Source: Desertimonas flava (GTDB taxonomy: Bacteria > Actinomycetota > Acidimicrobiia > Acidimicrobiales > Ilumatobacteraceae). Taken from it: a stretch of 64,000 bases of DNA. The notes under the pieces are model-generated. The model was not told where the DNA came from. It did not search any database and saw nothing but the letters and a program-made list of their open reading frames with translations. The stretch spans positions 124,001 to 188,000 of the forward strand of contig NZ_QKYK01000005.1 of assembly GCF_003426815.1 (NCBI RefSeq), read 5' to 3'. This document shows, piece by piece, positions 1 through 8,045 of this stretch. The position numbers and the translations under genes were made by a program. The stretch's first letter is position 1; the number at the start of each line of letters is the position of its first letter.

Positions 1-1154
1 GCACCCATCGCCTGCAACCGGAGTCCCATGGCGACCAGCGATCCCATGGCGCCACCGTCGGGGTCCGCTGATCCCATCGCCAACCTGCGCCCGATGCACG
101 TGTGCGGACCGGCCGCGAACGCGAGTCCGTAGCCGGGCACCGATGCGTGGCTCACGTCTCGGTAGGGGTCGAAGACGTTGCGCGTCGGCCCGAAGACCGC
201 GGGATCGCGGTTGGCGGCGCCGAACAGCAGCGCCAACCGCTCGCCCTCGGCGACGACCGACCCGTCGCTCAGCTCGACGCGCTCGGATGCCTTGCGCAGC
301 AGTACCGGAAGCACCGGATGCAGCCGCAGGGTCTCTTCGGCCGCAGCCCGGACGAACGCCGGGTCCGTCCGTCGCTCGAGATCGGCGGGATGGTCGGCGA
401 ACCATGCTGCGAGATGAGCGGTCAGGTGGACCAGGCTGCGTGCGGTCGTGCGGATCGAACCAGCCAGGTAGACGAGCACCTCGCGCAGGGCGAGCTCCTC
501 GTCCCAGGCCGGACCGGCACCGTCGACGAGGAGCGTCAACACGTCACGCGGCAGCGAGTCGGGGCTGGCGCGTCCGGACGCGACGTCGGCGACCATCTGT
601 CGGCGGCGGGCGAGTGACGGTGCGAAGAACTCCGTCGCGAAGACCGCTCGGCGGGCGATGTCGTCCTCGTCGATCCGTCGCCGCTCGTCGTCGTCGACCT
701 TGGCGTACTCGGCGACACGCCCCTCGGTCAGGTCCCGCAGCCGAGCCGCCGACGCGTCGTCGTGGACCCCGTCGATCCCGGCGATCCGGGCGGCCACCTG
801 AGTGAGCCACGACAGGCCGAGCTCGACGAGGTCGGCGGCGACGATGTCGCCTCGGGCGACCGAGCCGCGGCACTCGGCCGAGAAGCGGTCGAGCTGGCGT
901 CGCAGGATGTCGCGCTCGTAGGCCTCGATCGCGGCCGGCGTGAACAGGACGGCTTGGCGACGCCGGCGCTCACGGTGCTCGTCGCCGTCGATGACGGGCA
1001 GCGTGCCGCGCATCCGGGGCAGGTCGGGACGCCCGTTGCCGAACCGCGGGGACCGCAGCACCTCCGAGACGAGGTGGTAGCTGTCGATCGTGCGCAGACC
1101 GGCGACGTTGTCGGGCACCTCGGGCGGGCGCACCTCGTCGATGGCATCGTTCAT
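1..1154 (-). CDS. Cytochrome P450, C-terminus cut by window edge
   Basis: This is a haem monooxygenase, last gene of the operon that starts at 6316. I read 384 codons from ATG at 1154 to the window edge with no stop. The helix-K ExxR motif is E274-T-L-R277, and the haem-binding loop is FAAGPHTCIG with the thiolate Cys at about residue 353. Only the last few dozen residues are missing. The ATG overlaps the TGA of the upstream monooxygenase (ATGA). The I-helix segment reads AGSIRTT where most P450s have AG(D/E)TT, so the usual acidic residue appears to be Arg235. A Rieske ferredoxin in the same operon is a candidate electron donor (inference). Confidence 0.93.
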   Translation of the reverse strand, partial: MNDAIDEVRPPEVPDNVAGLRTIDSYHLVSEVLRSPRFGNGRPDLPRMRGTLPVIDGDEHRERRRRQAVLFTPAAIEAYERDILRRQLDRFSAECRGSVARGDIVAADLVELGLSWLTQVAARIAGIDGVHDDASAARLRDLTEGRVAEYAKVDDDERRRIDEDDIARRAVFATEFFAPSLARRRQMVADVASGRASPDSLPRDVLTLLVDGAGPAWDEELALREVLVYLAGSIRTTARSLVHLTAHLAAWFADHPADLERRTDPAFVRAAAEETLRLHPVLPVLLRKASERVELSDGSVVAEGERLALLFGAANRDPAVFGPTRNVFDPYRDVSHASVPGYGLAFAAGPHTCIGRRLAMGSADPDGGAMGSLVAMGLRLQAMG

Positions 1155-2113
1155 GGGCGGCTCCTCGTTCCCTCGGTCGGTGCGTTCGTGACGGTCGGAG
1201 TCCCCAGCGTCCCGCGGACCTCGTCGAGGATCTCTGTGAACGCGCCGACGAAGGCGTCGAGCTGCCTTGGCGCCCCGGGGGCGCAGCCCACGACGAGGTG
1301 GCGGACCCCGGCGGCGAGATAGGCGTCGATGCCGCGGCGCAGGTCCTCGACGTCACCCAGGATGTAGGCCCGGCGGAAGTGCTGCTCGGACACGCCGCTG
1401 AATCCGACGCGACCGTAACCACGCTGCAGCGCGTCCTCGGCGTCGGCGCCCGGCACGTAGAAGGTGGTGGCGGCGAAGTCGAAGCCGCGTCCGAGGTCCA
1501 CGCCGACCTCGGTCGCGACGGTACGCAGCTCGCGATAGCGGGCGGCGACCTGGTCGGGCGAGACGAGGTACGGGTTGTAGCCGCGGCCACGGAGCACGGC
1601 TCGCCGCAGCGCCGCGGCGGAACGACCGCCGATCCAGACGTCGGGCCGCGCCCCTGCAACCGGCTCCATGACCACGTCGCCGAAGTTGTTCCACTCCCCC
1701 GCGTAGGAGAACGGCCGGCCGCTCCAGAGGCCGGCGATCACGTCGAGGGCTTCGTCGGTGTAGCGACCGCGGGTCGAGTGGTCGGCGCCCGCCATGGCGA
1801 ACTCGATCGGGACGTCGCCGCCGGGGCCGACTCCCATCACCACGCGCCGCCCGGCGGACTGAGCGACGGTGAGAAGTGCTTTGGCGATCACCGCCGGGCG
1901 GCGAAAGGGCACCACGAGCACGTTGCTGCCGATCGTGACCCGTTCCGTGCAGCCGGCGAGGATGCCCAGGCCGGCGATGCCGTCGATGTAGTGAGCGAGA
2001 TGGTCGCCGGTCCACACCGAGTCGAATCCGGCGGCCTCTGCGGCGATCCCGAACTCCTTGACACCGGAGTCCGCCCCTCCCATGTACATGGCCCCGATCT
2101 CGACACCGTTCAC
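1151..2113 (-). CDS. LLM-class flavin-dependent oxidoreductase
   Basis: The 320-residue product has the luciferase-like monooxygenase fold: an N-terminal strand, GFDSVWTGDHL near residue 30, TERVTIGSNVLVVPFRRP, and the GVGPGGD and WIGGRSAAALRRA segments typical of this family. Such enzymes use FMN or F420 to oxidise or reduce small organic substrates in the cytoplasm. The frame stays open far upstream, but GTG at 2113 overlaps the thiolase stop (GTGA) and gives the usual family length, so I place the start there. The substrate is unknown. It is one of four such proteins in the island. Confidence 0.88.
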   Translation of the reverse strand: MNGVEIGAMYMGGADSGVKEFGIAAEAAGFDSVWTGDHLAHYIDGIAGLGILAGCTERVTIGSNVLVVPFRRPAVIAKALLTVAQSAGRRVVMGVGPGGDVPIEFAMAGADHSTRGRYTDEALDVIAGLWSGRPFSYAGEWNNFGDVVMEPVAGARPDVWIGGRSAAALRRAVLRGRGYNPYLVSPDQVAARYRELRTVATEVGVDLGRGFDFAATTFYVPGADAEDALQRGYGRVGFSGVSEQHFRRAYILGDVEDLRRGIDAYLAAGVRHLVVGCAPGAPRQLDAFVGAFTEILDEVRGTLGTPTVTNAPTEGTRSRP

Positions 2114-3291
2114 GCGTCGCTCCGGAACACGAATCCCTGCGGGTTGTGGAACATCCCGCCGGGATTGAGGATCGCCGTCCGTGCACCTGGCACCTGGCGG
2201 GCGCCGGCGTGGCCGCGGAGCTGGAGCACCGCTTCGCGCACGTGCCCCGAACCCTGCGTCCCGCCCTCCGAGAGTGCACCGCCGTGCGGATTGACCGGCA
2301 CGCGGCCACCGACGAGGAGCCGCTGCTCGGCGTCGGACCACCAGTCCTCGAGGAGCTCCGGTGCGGCGCCGGCCGGGGCGAAGCCCATCGCCTCGATCGC
2401 CGCCAGCGTGATCACGCTGAACCCGTCGTACGGGAAGTACACGTCCATGTCGTCGATCCACAGGTCGCTGCGCTCGCGAAGCGATGCGGCCGCGACATGC
2501 TGTCCGGACGAGACGAGCGCGGGTTGGCCGGGTACGGCGCGGGTGCCTGCGTTGGCGACGGTCGCGGCGTGGATCAACACGGCCGGACCGGGAAGGTCCC
2601 GGGCCCGCTCCGCGGTGGTCAGCACGAACGCATCCGCTCCGTCGACCGGGACGTCGCAGTCGTAGATACACAACGGATCGCGGATCATCCGACCGGCGAG
2701 GTACTGCTCCATCGTCAGCGGGGCGTCCATCACCGCGAGGTCGTTGTGGAGAGCGCCGGTGCGGCCGTTGATCGCGATCAGGCCGAGGTGTTCGCGGGTT
2801 GCGCCAGACGTCTCGAAGTAGTGCTGCCCGTACGCTGCGAAGTCGACCCGCGCCATCAGGCCGAACCCGGCATCGTCGGGCGGCCCGATCTGGCGCCGGA
2901 CGGGGTCGGCCGCGGCAGAACGCGAGAGCGCGGCCGACCGGTAGATGCCGTTGTACACGAGCGCGGCGTCGCAGGCGCCGGCGAAGACCGCGTGCATCGC
3001 GTTGGACAGGACGTGTCCGATCGGCGGGAGCTCGAAACTCTGGTAGTGGACTTCGGGGAGGCCGAGGGTGCCCGTCAGCGTCTGCGGGTTCACCCCGAAC
3101 CAGCCAGGCACGTAGGGCGCCACGCCACAGACACCGCCGATGTCCTCCCGGCTGAGACCCGAGTCGATGATCGCCTGCGTGGCGGCTTCGGCAACGAACG
3201 ACAAGAGCGATCGGTCGGGCCGGCTTCGCCGGTATCCGGTGGACCCCACCCCGACGATGGCGATCTGGTCCTGGATCGGGTACCGGCTCAC
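2110..3291 (-). CDS. Thiolase-like (lipid-transfer/SCP-x type) protein, probable acyl-CoA aldolase
   Basis: This 393-residue thiolase-fold protein starts IAIVGVGSTGYRR and carries the C-terminal NPHGGALSEGG loop. Where thiolases have their nucleophilic Cys (CxSG) this protein reads FELPPIGHV, so it cannot be a conventional thiolase. Cys-less homologues paired with DUF35 proteins, such as Ltp2 with its DUF35 partner, are retro-aldolases on steroid side-chain CoA esters (established for that family). The next gene upstream is a DUF35 protein whose stop overlaps this GTG start (GTGA). Retained candidate catalytic residues are the Tyr in YFPYDGFS and the His in HGG. I infer a C-C-cleaving role on a CoA thioester; the substrate is unknown. 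Confidence 0.85.
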   Translation of the reverse strand: MSRYPIQDQIAIVGVGSTGYRRSRPDRSLLSFVAEAATQAIIDSGLSREDIGGVCGVAPYVPGWFGVNPQTLTGTLGLPEVHYQSFELPPIGHVLSNAMHAVFAGACDAALVYNGIYRSAALSRSAAADPVRRQIGPPDDAGFGLMARVDFAAYGQHYFETSGATREHLGLIAINGRTGALHNDLAVMDAPLTMEQYLAGRMIRDPLCIYDCDVPVDGADAFVLTTAERARDLPGPAVLIHAATVANAGTRAVPGQPALVSSGQHVAAASLRERSDLWIDDMDVYFPYDGFSVITLAAIEAMGFAPAGAAPELLEDWWSDAEQRLLVGGRVPVNPHGGALSEGGTQGSGHVREAVLQLRGHAGARQVPGARTAILNPGGMFHNPQGFVFRSDA

Positions 3292-3734
3292 GTCGCCTCG
3301 GCCCCGTCGTCGAGGACGAACACCGGGAACGGGCTCCCGGCCCGATCGACGAACCTGGTCGTCACCCGGTCGCCGACGGCCGGGTCGCGCGAGCCGATGA
3401 ACTTCGAGGTCAGCCGCAGCCCCACCTGCTCGTCGAGGTCGACGGTCACGATTCGCGCCCCGGCGGGATCGACGCCGCCGAGCACGGGGTCGAACACTCG
3501 GTACACGGTCCACAGTCGCACCGTGCCGCGCCCCGCAACCTCCTCGGCCCCGATGTCGGTCGACCAGCACGCCGGGCAGATCGGCTTCGGGGGATGCTGC
3601 CAGCGGCCGCAGGATCGGCAGCGATCCACCAGGAGCCTCTCCGCGGCGAGGCCGGCGTAGAACTCCTTGTTGTCATGGTCGATCACCCACCCGTCCGAAC
3701 GTGACACGAGTGCTTCGAGTTCGTCGTCGCTCAT
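3288..3734 (-). CDS. DUF35 Zn-ribbon/OB-fold protein
   Basis: The 148-residue protein has a rubredoxin-like zinc ribbon (CRSC, ten residues, CPAC, around residues 40-55) followed by an OB-fold beta barrel. This architecture is DUF35, the usual partner of thiolase-fold aldolases and ketothiolases, where the OB fold helps bind the acyl-CoA. ATG at 3734 overlaps the Rieske stop (ATGA), and the stop overlaps the thiolase GTG. The pair therefore looks translationally coupled and likely forms one complex. Confidence 0.9.
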   Translation of the reverse strand: MSDDELEALVSRSDGWVIDHDNKEFYAGLAAERLLVDRCRSCGRWQHPPKPICPACWSTDIGAEEVAGRGTVRLWTVYRVFDPVLGGVDPAGARIVTVDLDEQVGLRLTSKFIGSRDPAVGDRVTTRFVDRAGSPFPVFVLDDGAEAT

Positions 3735-4090
3735 CGATCGCCCATGGGGTCGCGCACACAGACGTCGCCTCCGACCTCGCGGACCGCGTAGGCCCGGGTC
3801 CCACCCGCGGCACGCTCGCACCAGCCGTCGGACGCCACCGACCAGCCGTGGTACCGGCACAGGAGCTCGTGGCCGGCCACCGTGCCGTCGGAGAGCGGAT
3901 TCCCCTGGTGGGGGCAGGAGTCGGCGAGCGCAGACAGCCGACCCGCGGCGGTTCGCCAGACGACGATCGGCCGTCCGCCGACGGAACGGGCGATGGGTCC
4001 CGGATCCACGTCGTCGCTGCGGGCGACGACGGTCCACTCGTCGGTGCGGCCGGCCGCGCCACACGACGCCGGCTCAGACGAGTTCGGCAC
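3731..4090 (-). CDS. Rieske [2Fe-2S] ferredoxin
   Basis: This 119-residue stand-alone Rieske domain has both cluster-binding boxes: C59-P-H61 and C78-R-Y-H81-G-W. It lacks a catalytic non-haem iron domain, so it should be an electron carrier rather than an oxygenase subunit. No ferredoxin reductase is present in the window. The likely partner is the P450 at the end of the same operon, but that is inferred from position only. The start is GTG at 4090, overlapping the upstream frame by 17 bases. Confidence 0.9.
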   Translation of the reverse strand: MPNSSEPASCGAAGRTDEWTVVARSDDVDPGPIARSVGGRPIVVWRTAAGRLSALADSCPHQGNPLSDGTVAGHELLCRYHGWSVASDGWCERAAGGTRAYAVREVGGDVCVRDPMGDR

Positions 4091-5150
4091 GATCGAAATC
4101 CGCGAGCTCCTCCTCGGCGAACGCCTCGGCCCCGTCGAGGCGGAACACGCGACGGCAGTTGGCGCCGAGGAGTTGCCGCCGCTGCTCCGTCGGGAGCCCG
4201 GCGGTCACACCCGCCGCCTGCTCCTCGTCGTTGGGCCACTGCGAGAACACCGTCGGGACGGCGGCCGACCAGAGCAGATGGTGGGGCCCGAGATAGCGGG
4301 TGCTCAGTGCGGCGACGCGGTCGGTGCCGAACGTGGCGAACACGTGGCGGCGGACGTAGTCGCTGGGCAGCGCGTCCGGTCGTCGTAGGTTGACCGGGCG
4401 ACTGGCGCTCGTGCGCATGTAGTTCGTGTCGGCCGACTCCAGCACGTAAGGGATCCAGCCGGCGTCGACACCCGCGATCACCAACCGGAGGTCGGGGATC
4501 TCGTCCCAGATGCCGGTGAGGGCGAGCCTGGTGAGCATCCCGACGTGCGGCGAGGGCCGCCCGGCCGCCACCGTCGGTGTCGCCCGGGCCGCGAAGGAGG
4601 TGCCGCCGTACGTCGGGCCGAGCACGACGACCGTACGCTCTCCGGCGAGCCGCCAGAAGTCCTCGCCGTCGAGGGGCGACGAGCCGGCGCCCGCAGGCGG
4701 CTGTGACAGCGAGACCGCCCGCAGACCGGCCTCCTGGGCAGCCGCGAGCGCGTCGAGTGCATCGCCGAGGCCAGTGGTGGGGATCTGGGCAACCGCGACC
4801 ACACGATCGGGGCTCGCCGCCTGGAAGCCGGCGACCCAGCTGTTGTACTCGGCCACGCCGGCTCGGTGGCGGCCCTCGTCCTCGGTCGCCAGCAGGGCAT
4901 CGAGCAGCGCCGGATCCGGGAGCAGCACCTCCCCGGACAGTCCGTCGAGGTCCTGGGCGCGGTGTCGCCCGTCGACCGTGGAGAGCAGTTCGGCGGCCTC
5001 ACCCTCGCCGCCGGTGCCGCCGGTGAGCCGCACGACCAGCCGCGGAGCGAGGTGGCGTGGCGCGCCGGGTGTGAGGTGGTCGGCGACCAGCGCGGCCGGT
5101 GCGGTCGCGAACGACGCCGCGGACCAGAGATCGACGCGTTGCTGCCTCAC
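4074..5150 (-). CDS. Amidohydrolase-2-like protein without metal ligands (putative pseudoenzyme)
   Basis: The 358-residue protein aligns with its neighbour at 5147-6316 over the TIM-barrel landmarks: the PDLRLVIAGVDAGWIPY strand matches PTLRFVGAEVNCGWLPY. The metal-site residues are gone. The N-terminal D-x-H is absent, LHATF has become LGPTY, and the SDFPH box has become SAAVP. GTG at 5150 overlaps the upstream stop (GTGA). It may be a structural or regulatory partner of the intact amidohydrolase, or bind substrate without metal chemistry. The gene is intact with normal codon use, so it is not simply decaying. Confidence 0.8.
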   Translation of the reverse strand: MRQQRVDLWSAASFATAPAALVADHLTPGAPRHLAPRLVVRLTGGTGGEGEAAELLSTVDGRHRAQDLDGLSGEVLLPDPALLDALLATEDEGRHRAGVAEYNSWVAGFQAASPDRVVAVAQIPTTGLGDALDALAAAQEAGLRAVSLSQPPAGAGSSPLDGEDFWRLAGERTVVVLGPTYGGTSFAARATPTVAAGRPSPHVGMLTRLALTGIWDEIPDLRLVIAGVDAGWIPYVLESADTNYMRTSASRPVNLRRPDALPSDYVRRHVFATFGTDRVAALSTRYLGPHHLLWSAAVPTVFSQWPNDEEQAAGVTAGLPTEQRRQLLGANCRRVFRLDGAEAFAEEELADFDRAELV

Positions 5151-6316
5151 TCCCGACCCCCATCGAGGCGGTACAGCTCGGCGCACGTGCGCCACATGAT
5201 CCGCTCGCGCTCGGCCGTCCCGGCGTCGACGAGTTGGGCATGGGCGATCTCGACGTCGATCGGCCAGTTGCTCACCGAGTGCGGGAAGTCGCTGCACCAC
5301 ATCATGTTGTCGACGCCGATCAGGTGCCGGCTGTCCACCCCGAACTGGTCCACGATGAACGTGATCACCGAGTTGCGCCGGAAGTACTCGCTCGGCAGCA
5401 GTTCGAGCTCGATGCCGAGCCCCTTGCCGTGGCGCCGGAAGCTGTGGTCGAACTGCTCCAACCAGTACGGGAGCCAGCCGCAGTTGACCTCGGCACCGAC
5501 GAACCGGAGCGTCGGGAAGCGATCGAACACGCCGTCGAGGATCAACGTCTCCAACACCCGCTCGTAGCTGCCCTTCGCCGCCTCGATCCCGAGCCTGGCG
5601 TCGCCCTTGGCGAACAGCATCGTCGAGTCCGGGGGGAACGTGAACGTGGCGTGCAACGCCACGGGTGTATCGAGCTCGACAGCGGTTGCCCAGAACCGGT
5701 CGTCGTCGGGCGCCGACGACGACGCAGAGCCGTTGGGGTAGCTCTCGATGGCGACCGATCGCAGGCCGAGTTCGCTGATGCATCGCCTGAGCTCGGCGAT
5801 CGCATCGTCGATCCCCGTGTTGGGGATCAGGCCGACGCCGACGTTGCGTTCGGGGGCGACGGCGGTGAACTCGGCGATCCAGTCGTTGTAGGCCTGGAAG
5901 CACGCCAACCGCAATGCCGGATCCCGTCCGGCCTTGACCCCCGCCCACACGTTCGGACTGGCATAGAGGATTTCGGCGTCGACGTGGTCCTCGTCCTGCT
6001 CGGCGAGCCGGGCGACCGGATCGAACGACCCGGGCAGGATGTCGTCGTAGCGCACGCCCCGCTGGACCCCGTCGCGGTACTCGAGGAACTTCTCCTTGTA
6101 CGCCGCCCGATCGAACCGCTTCTGCGCCCGGAAGTTGACCGCAGTCATCCCGAGGGGCATCGGATCGGCGACGTCCTCGAACACCCAGGCCTGGCCTCCA
6201 TTGGGCATGTCGATGCACCTGGGGCCGCGGTCACGGAGACTGCTCGGCAGGCGCTTGACGAACAGGTCCGGTGGTTCGTTGACATGTGAGTCGGCTGAGA
6301 CCGCAGAGAGCGTCAT
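5147..6316 (-). CDS. Amidohydrolase family 2 (metal-dependent hydrolase/decarboxylase)
   Basis: The 389-residue protein carries the N-terminal SADSH metal-binding strand, a central LHATF histidine, the VNCGWLPYWLEQ segment and the C-terminal WCSDFPHSVSNWP box with the conserved Asp. The family (ACMSD and gamma-resorcylate decarboxylase relatives) hydrolyses or decarboxylates carboxylated rings and related acids. It is the first gene of operon A. ATG at 6316 is preceded by AAGGGGAT, a good ribosome-binding site, which rules out the longer open frame. The promoter candidate lies at 6361-6389. Confidence 0.88.
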   Translation of the reverse strand: MTLSAVSADSHVNEPPDLFVKRLPSSLRDRGPRCIDMPNGGQAWVFEDVADPMPLGMTAVNFRAQKRFDRAAYKEKFLEYRDGVQRGVRYDDILPGSFDPVARLAEQDEDHVDAEILYASPNVWAGVKAGRDPALRLACFQAYNDWIAEFTAVAPERNVGVGLIPNTGIDDAIAELRRCISELGLRSVAIESYPNGSASSSAPDDDRFWATAVELDTPVALHATFTFPPDSTMLFAKGDARLGIEAAKGSYERVLETLILDGVFDRFPTLRFVGAEVNCGWLPYWLEQFDHSFRRHGKGLGIELELLPSEYFRRNSVITFIVDQFGVDSRHLIGVDNMMWCSDFPHSVSNWPIDVEIAHAQLVDAGTAERERIMWRTCAELYRLDGGRE

Positions 6317-6360
6317 GGCATCCCCTTCGTGCTGCCGGGCCCCTCCCGCCAGTGAAATCC

Positions 6361-6389
6361 ATGCTAACCCTTTAGCTATTTCCCGGCAA
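6361..6389 (-). promoter_or_regulatory. Promoter of operon A with an inverted-repeat operator
   Basis: On the minus strand TTGCCG (6389-6384) and TAGCAT (6366-6361) are separated by 17 bases, a good sigma-70-type promoter about 45 bases upstream of the ATG. The spacer contains the perfect inverted repeat GCTAA-N4-TTAGC at 6363-6376, which overlaps the -10 box as a repressor site would. It sits in an AT-rich pocket of otherwise GC-rich DNA. One of the GntR regulators in the window is the obvious candidate ligand (inference). Confidence 0.5.
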
Positions 6390-6519
6390 GCCGGGCGGCG
6401 GCCTTCTTGGACTTGGCGATCATGATCGAGTTCGTCGGCAGGGCGCTCGCGAGAATCGGACTGTAGGGGTGCGCAAGGGCGCGGCCGGGCGTTGTCGGGG
6501 TGCCCGTGGGACCGGCGGG

Positions 6520-7880
6520 CTATGCCGTGGGGCGGAGGGTGCCGGGGTCGGCGCTGGTTCGTCGCCGGTCGAGGAAGGGGTGGATCTCGGTGTGGCCGTC
6601 GGGGTGGGTGACGGTGAGAGTGCGGGTGACGGGATCGACCGAGAGACGTAGATGCTGGTCGTGGATGCGGTGGTGGTGGTGCTGGCAGGCGAGGATGAGC
6701 TTGGCGATGTCCGTGGCGCCGTTGGTGGGTGGCCCGAACGGGTCGGCGTGGTGGATCTCGCACCGGTCGAACGCTGTGCCGCAGTCGTTGAAGGCACAAG
6801 TGGAGTACATCGTGCGGAGCGCTTGTCGTTGTTCGCTGGAGGCGAGACGCCGGGAGCGTCCGAGGTCGAGCACGACGCCTCGTGAGTTCAGCACGGCCGG
6901 GATGATGCCGGCGTCGCAGGCGAGACGACGCACGGTTTCGACGGGAAGGGGTGTGCCGTCAGAGGTTCGCAGCAGCGCCCGGGCCTTGACGGCGGTGGCA
7001 TGTCAGCGCCGGCGTCGGCCGGGCTGGTGCAGGTGGAGCTGTCGCCCGTCGGGCTGTCGTCGGTGACCAGGGTGTAGAGGTCGATGAGGACGACGAGGTC
7101 GGTGCTGCGCTCGTTGGTGGCTCGTGCGCCGGTGATGAGGTTGCCGATGGCATCGGCGACAACTTGCTGATGGGACCGGGTGTCGTTGGGGTCGTCGCGT
7201 TTGGCGCGGTAGAGCCGGTCGATCTCGTGGTCGATGGCGCGCTTGACGCGTGCGCCGGTCTCCGGGTCGAACGTGGCGAACAGGTTCGTCATGCCGGTGG
7301 CGTGGTCCGTCCAGGTGCTGCCGCGGCGGCTGGCGCGTTGTTGTTGGAATCTTTCGAGCTGGCGGGCTCGGTCGAAGTCGTCGACGAGCTCGCGGACGTG
7401 AACGCGGAATCCGTGCAGGTCGGTGGTCAACGCTTTCTGGGTCAGCGCCTCGCGAGAGCGCGTGTAGAACGCCGCGCGCTCGATCGCGGAGAGTCGGGCG
7501 AGTGCCAGGTTGACGGCGTCGGCGTACGCGCCGGACAGGTCGCCGCGGCGGGTGGCGTCGCCGAGGTCGGGGAGTTCGTCGAAGAGATCCGATCGCTCGG
7601 AATCTCGTTCTTGTTGTCTACCTGGACGATGGCCTTTGGGGTCGAGTGATCGCCCGGCGGGGGGAGCGACGGCGCCGGCGGGTGGGCGCAGGGCGCGCTC
7701 TTTGCGGGCCAGGTCGGCCCGGATGCCGTCGACCATGTTGGCGGCTCGCGATACCTGCAGGCTGCAGTTCTTCAGAACCTCGGTGGAGAACGTCTCGACG
7801 GCGAGGTTGGCGAAGGCGGCGCCGAGCGCGTCGACGGCGTCAGTGAGCCGGTCGAGATCGGGGCGGTCGCCAGGTGCCAT
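6520..7880 (-). pseudogene. DUF222-HNH (13E12-family) endonuclease gene, frameshifted
   Basis: The first frame (7880 to 6888) encodes a DUF222 domain that fits this family to about residue 290. The HNH part lies in another frame (open from about 7002 to 6520) with CAFNDCGTAFDRCEIHH and ILACQHHHHRIHD, the zinc and HNH residues. The homologous text crosses from one frame to the other near 6990-7005, where the second frame has a TGA immediately upstream (7003-7005). A single-base indel explains this. The result would be a truncated protein without its nuclease domain, unless this is a sequencing error. Roles of 13E12 proteins are poorly defined; some are SOS-induced in mycobacteria. Confidence 0.85.
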
Positions 7881-7911
7881 CTCCAGACCATAGCGGAGAT
7901 AACTCAGATAT

Positions 7912-7924
7912 GCAACAGGTGTTC
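7912..7924 (-). promoter_or_regulatory. LexA/SOS-box-like site upstream of the DUF222-HNH gene
   Basis: The minus strand reads GAACACCTGTTGC, seven of eight core matches to the actinobacterial SOS box GAAC-N4-GTTC, 32 bases upstream of the ATG at 7880. A weaker relative (CGAACGATCTTACG) lies at 7935-7948. Several 13E12-family genes of Mycobacterium tuberculosis belong to the LexA regulon, which fits. The surrounding 165-base gap is AT-rich and holds no gene. Confidence 0.4.
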
Positions 7925-8045
7925 TGATATTTATCGAACGATCTTACGACTGACAGCGCAAGTTAGAACGATACGAAGCGAATCTGCTGCCAGTACTGGT
8001 GCGGGTTCTGGTTCGCCGGCCAGCCGGGCGGCGACCGTCAGGTCG

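Noticed and set aside
2146-3660. Long plus-strand open frame (504 codons) opposite the thiolase-like and DUF35 genes
   Set aside because: It is a GC-rich antisense shadow: composition dominated by Arg, Gly and Asp, no domain text, and it crosses two well-supported minus-strand genes.
6382-6395. Small palindrome CCCGGC-AA-GCCGGG overlapping the operon A -35 box
   Set aside because: Short GC palindromes are frequent at this base composition; no second line of evidence.
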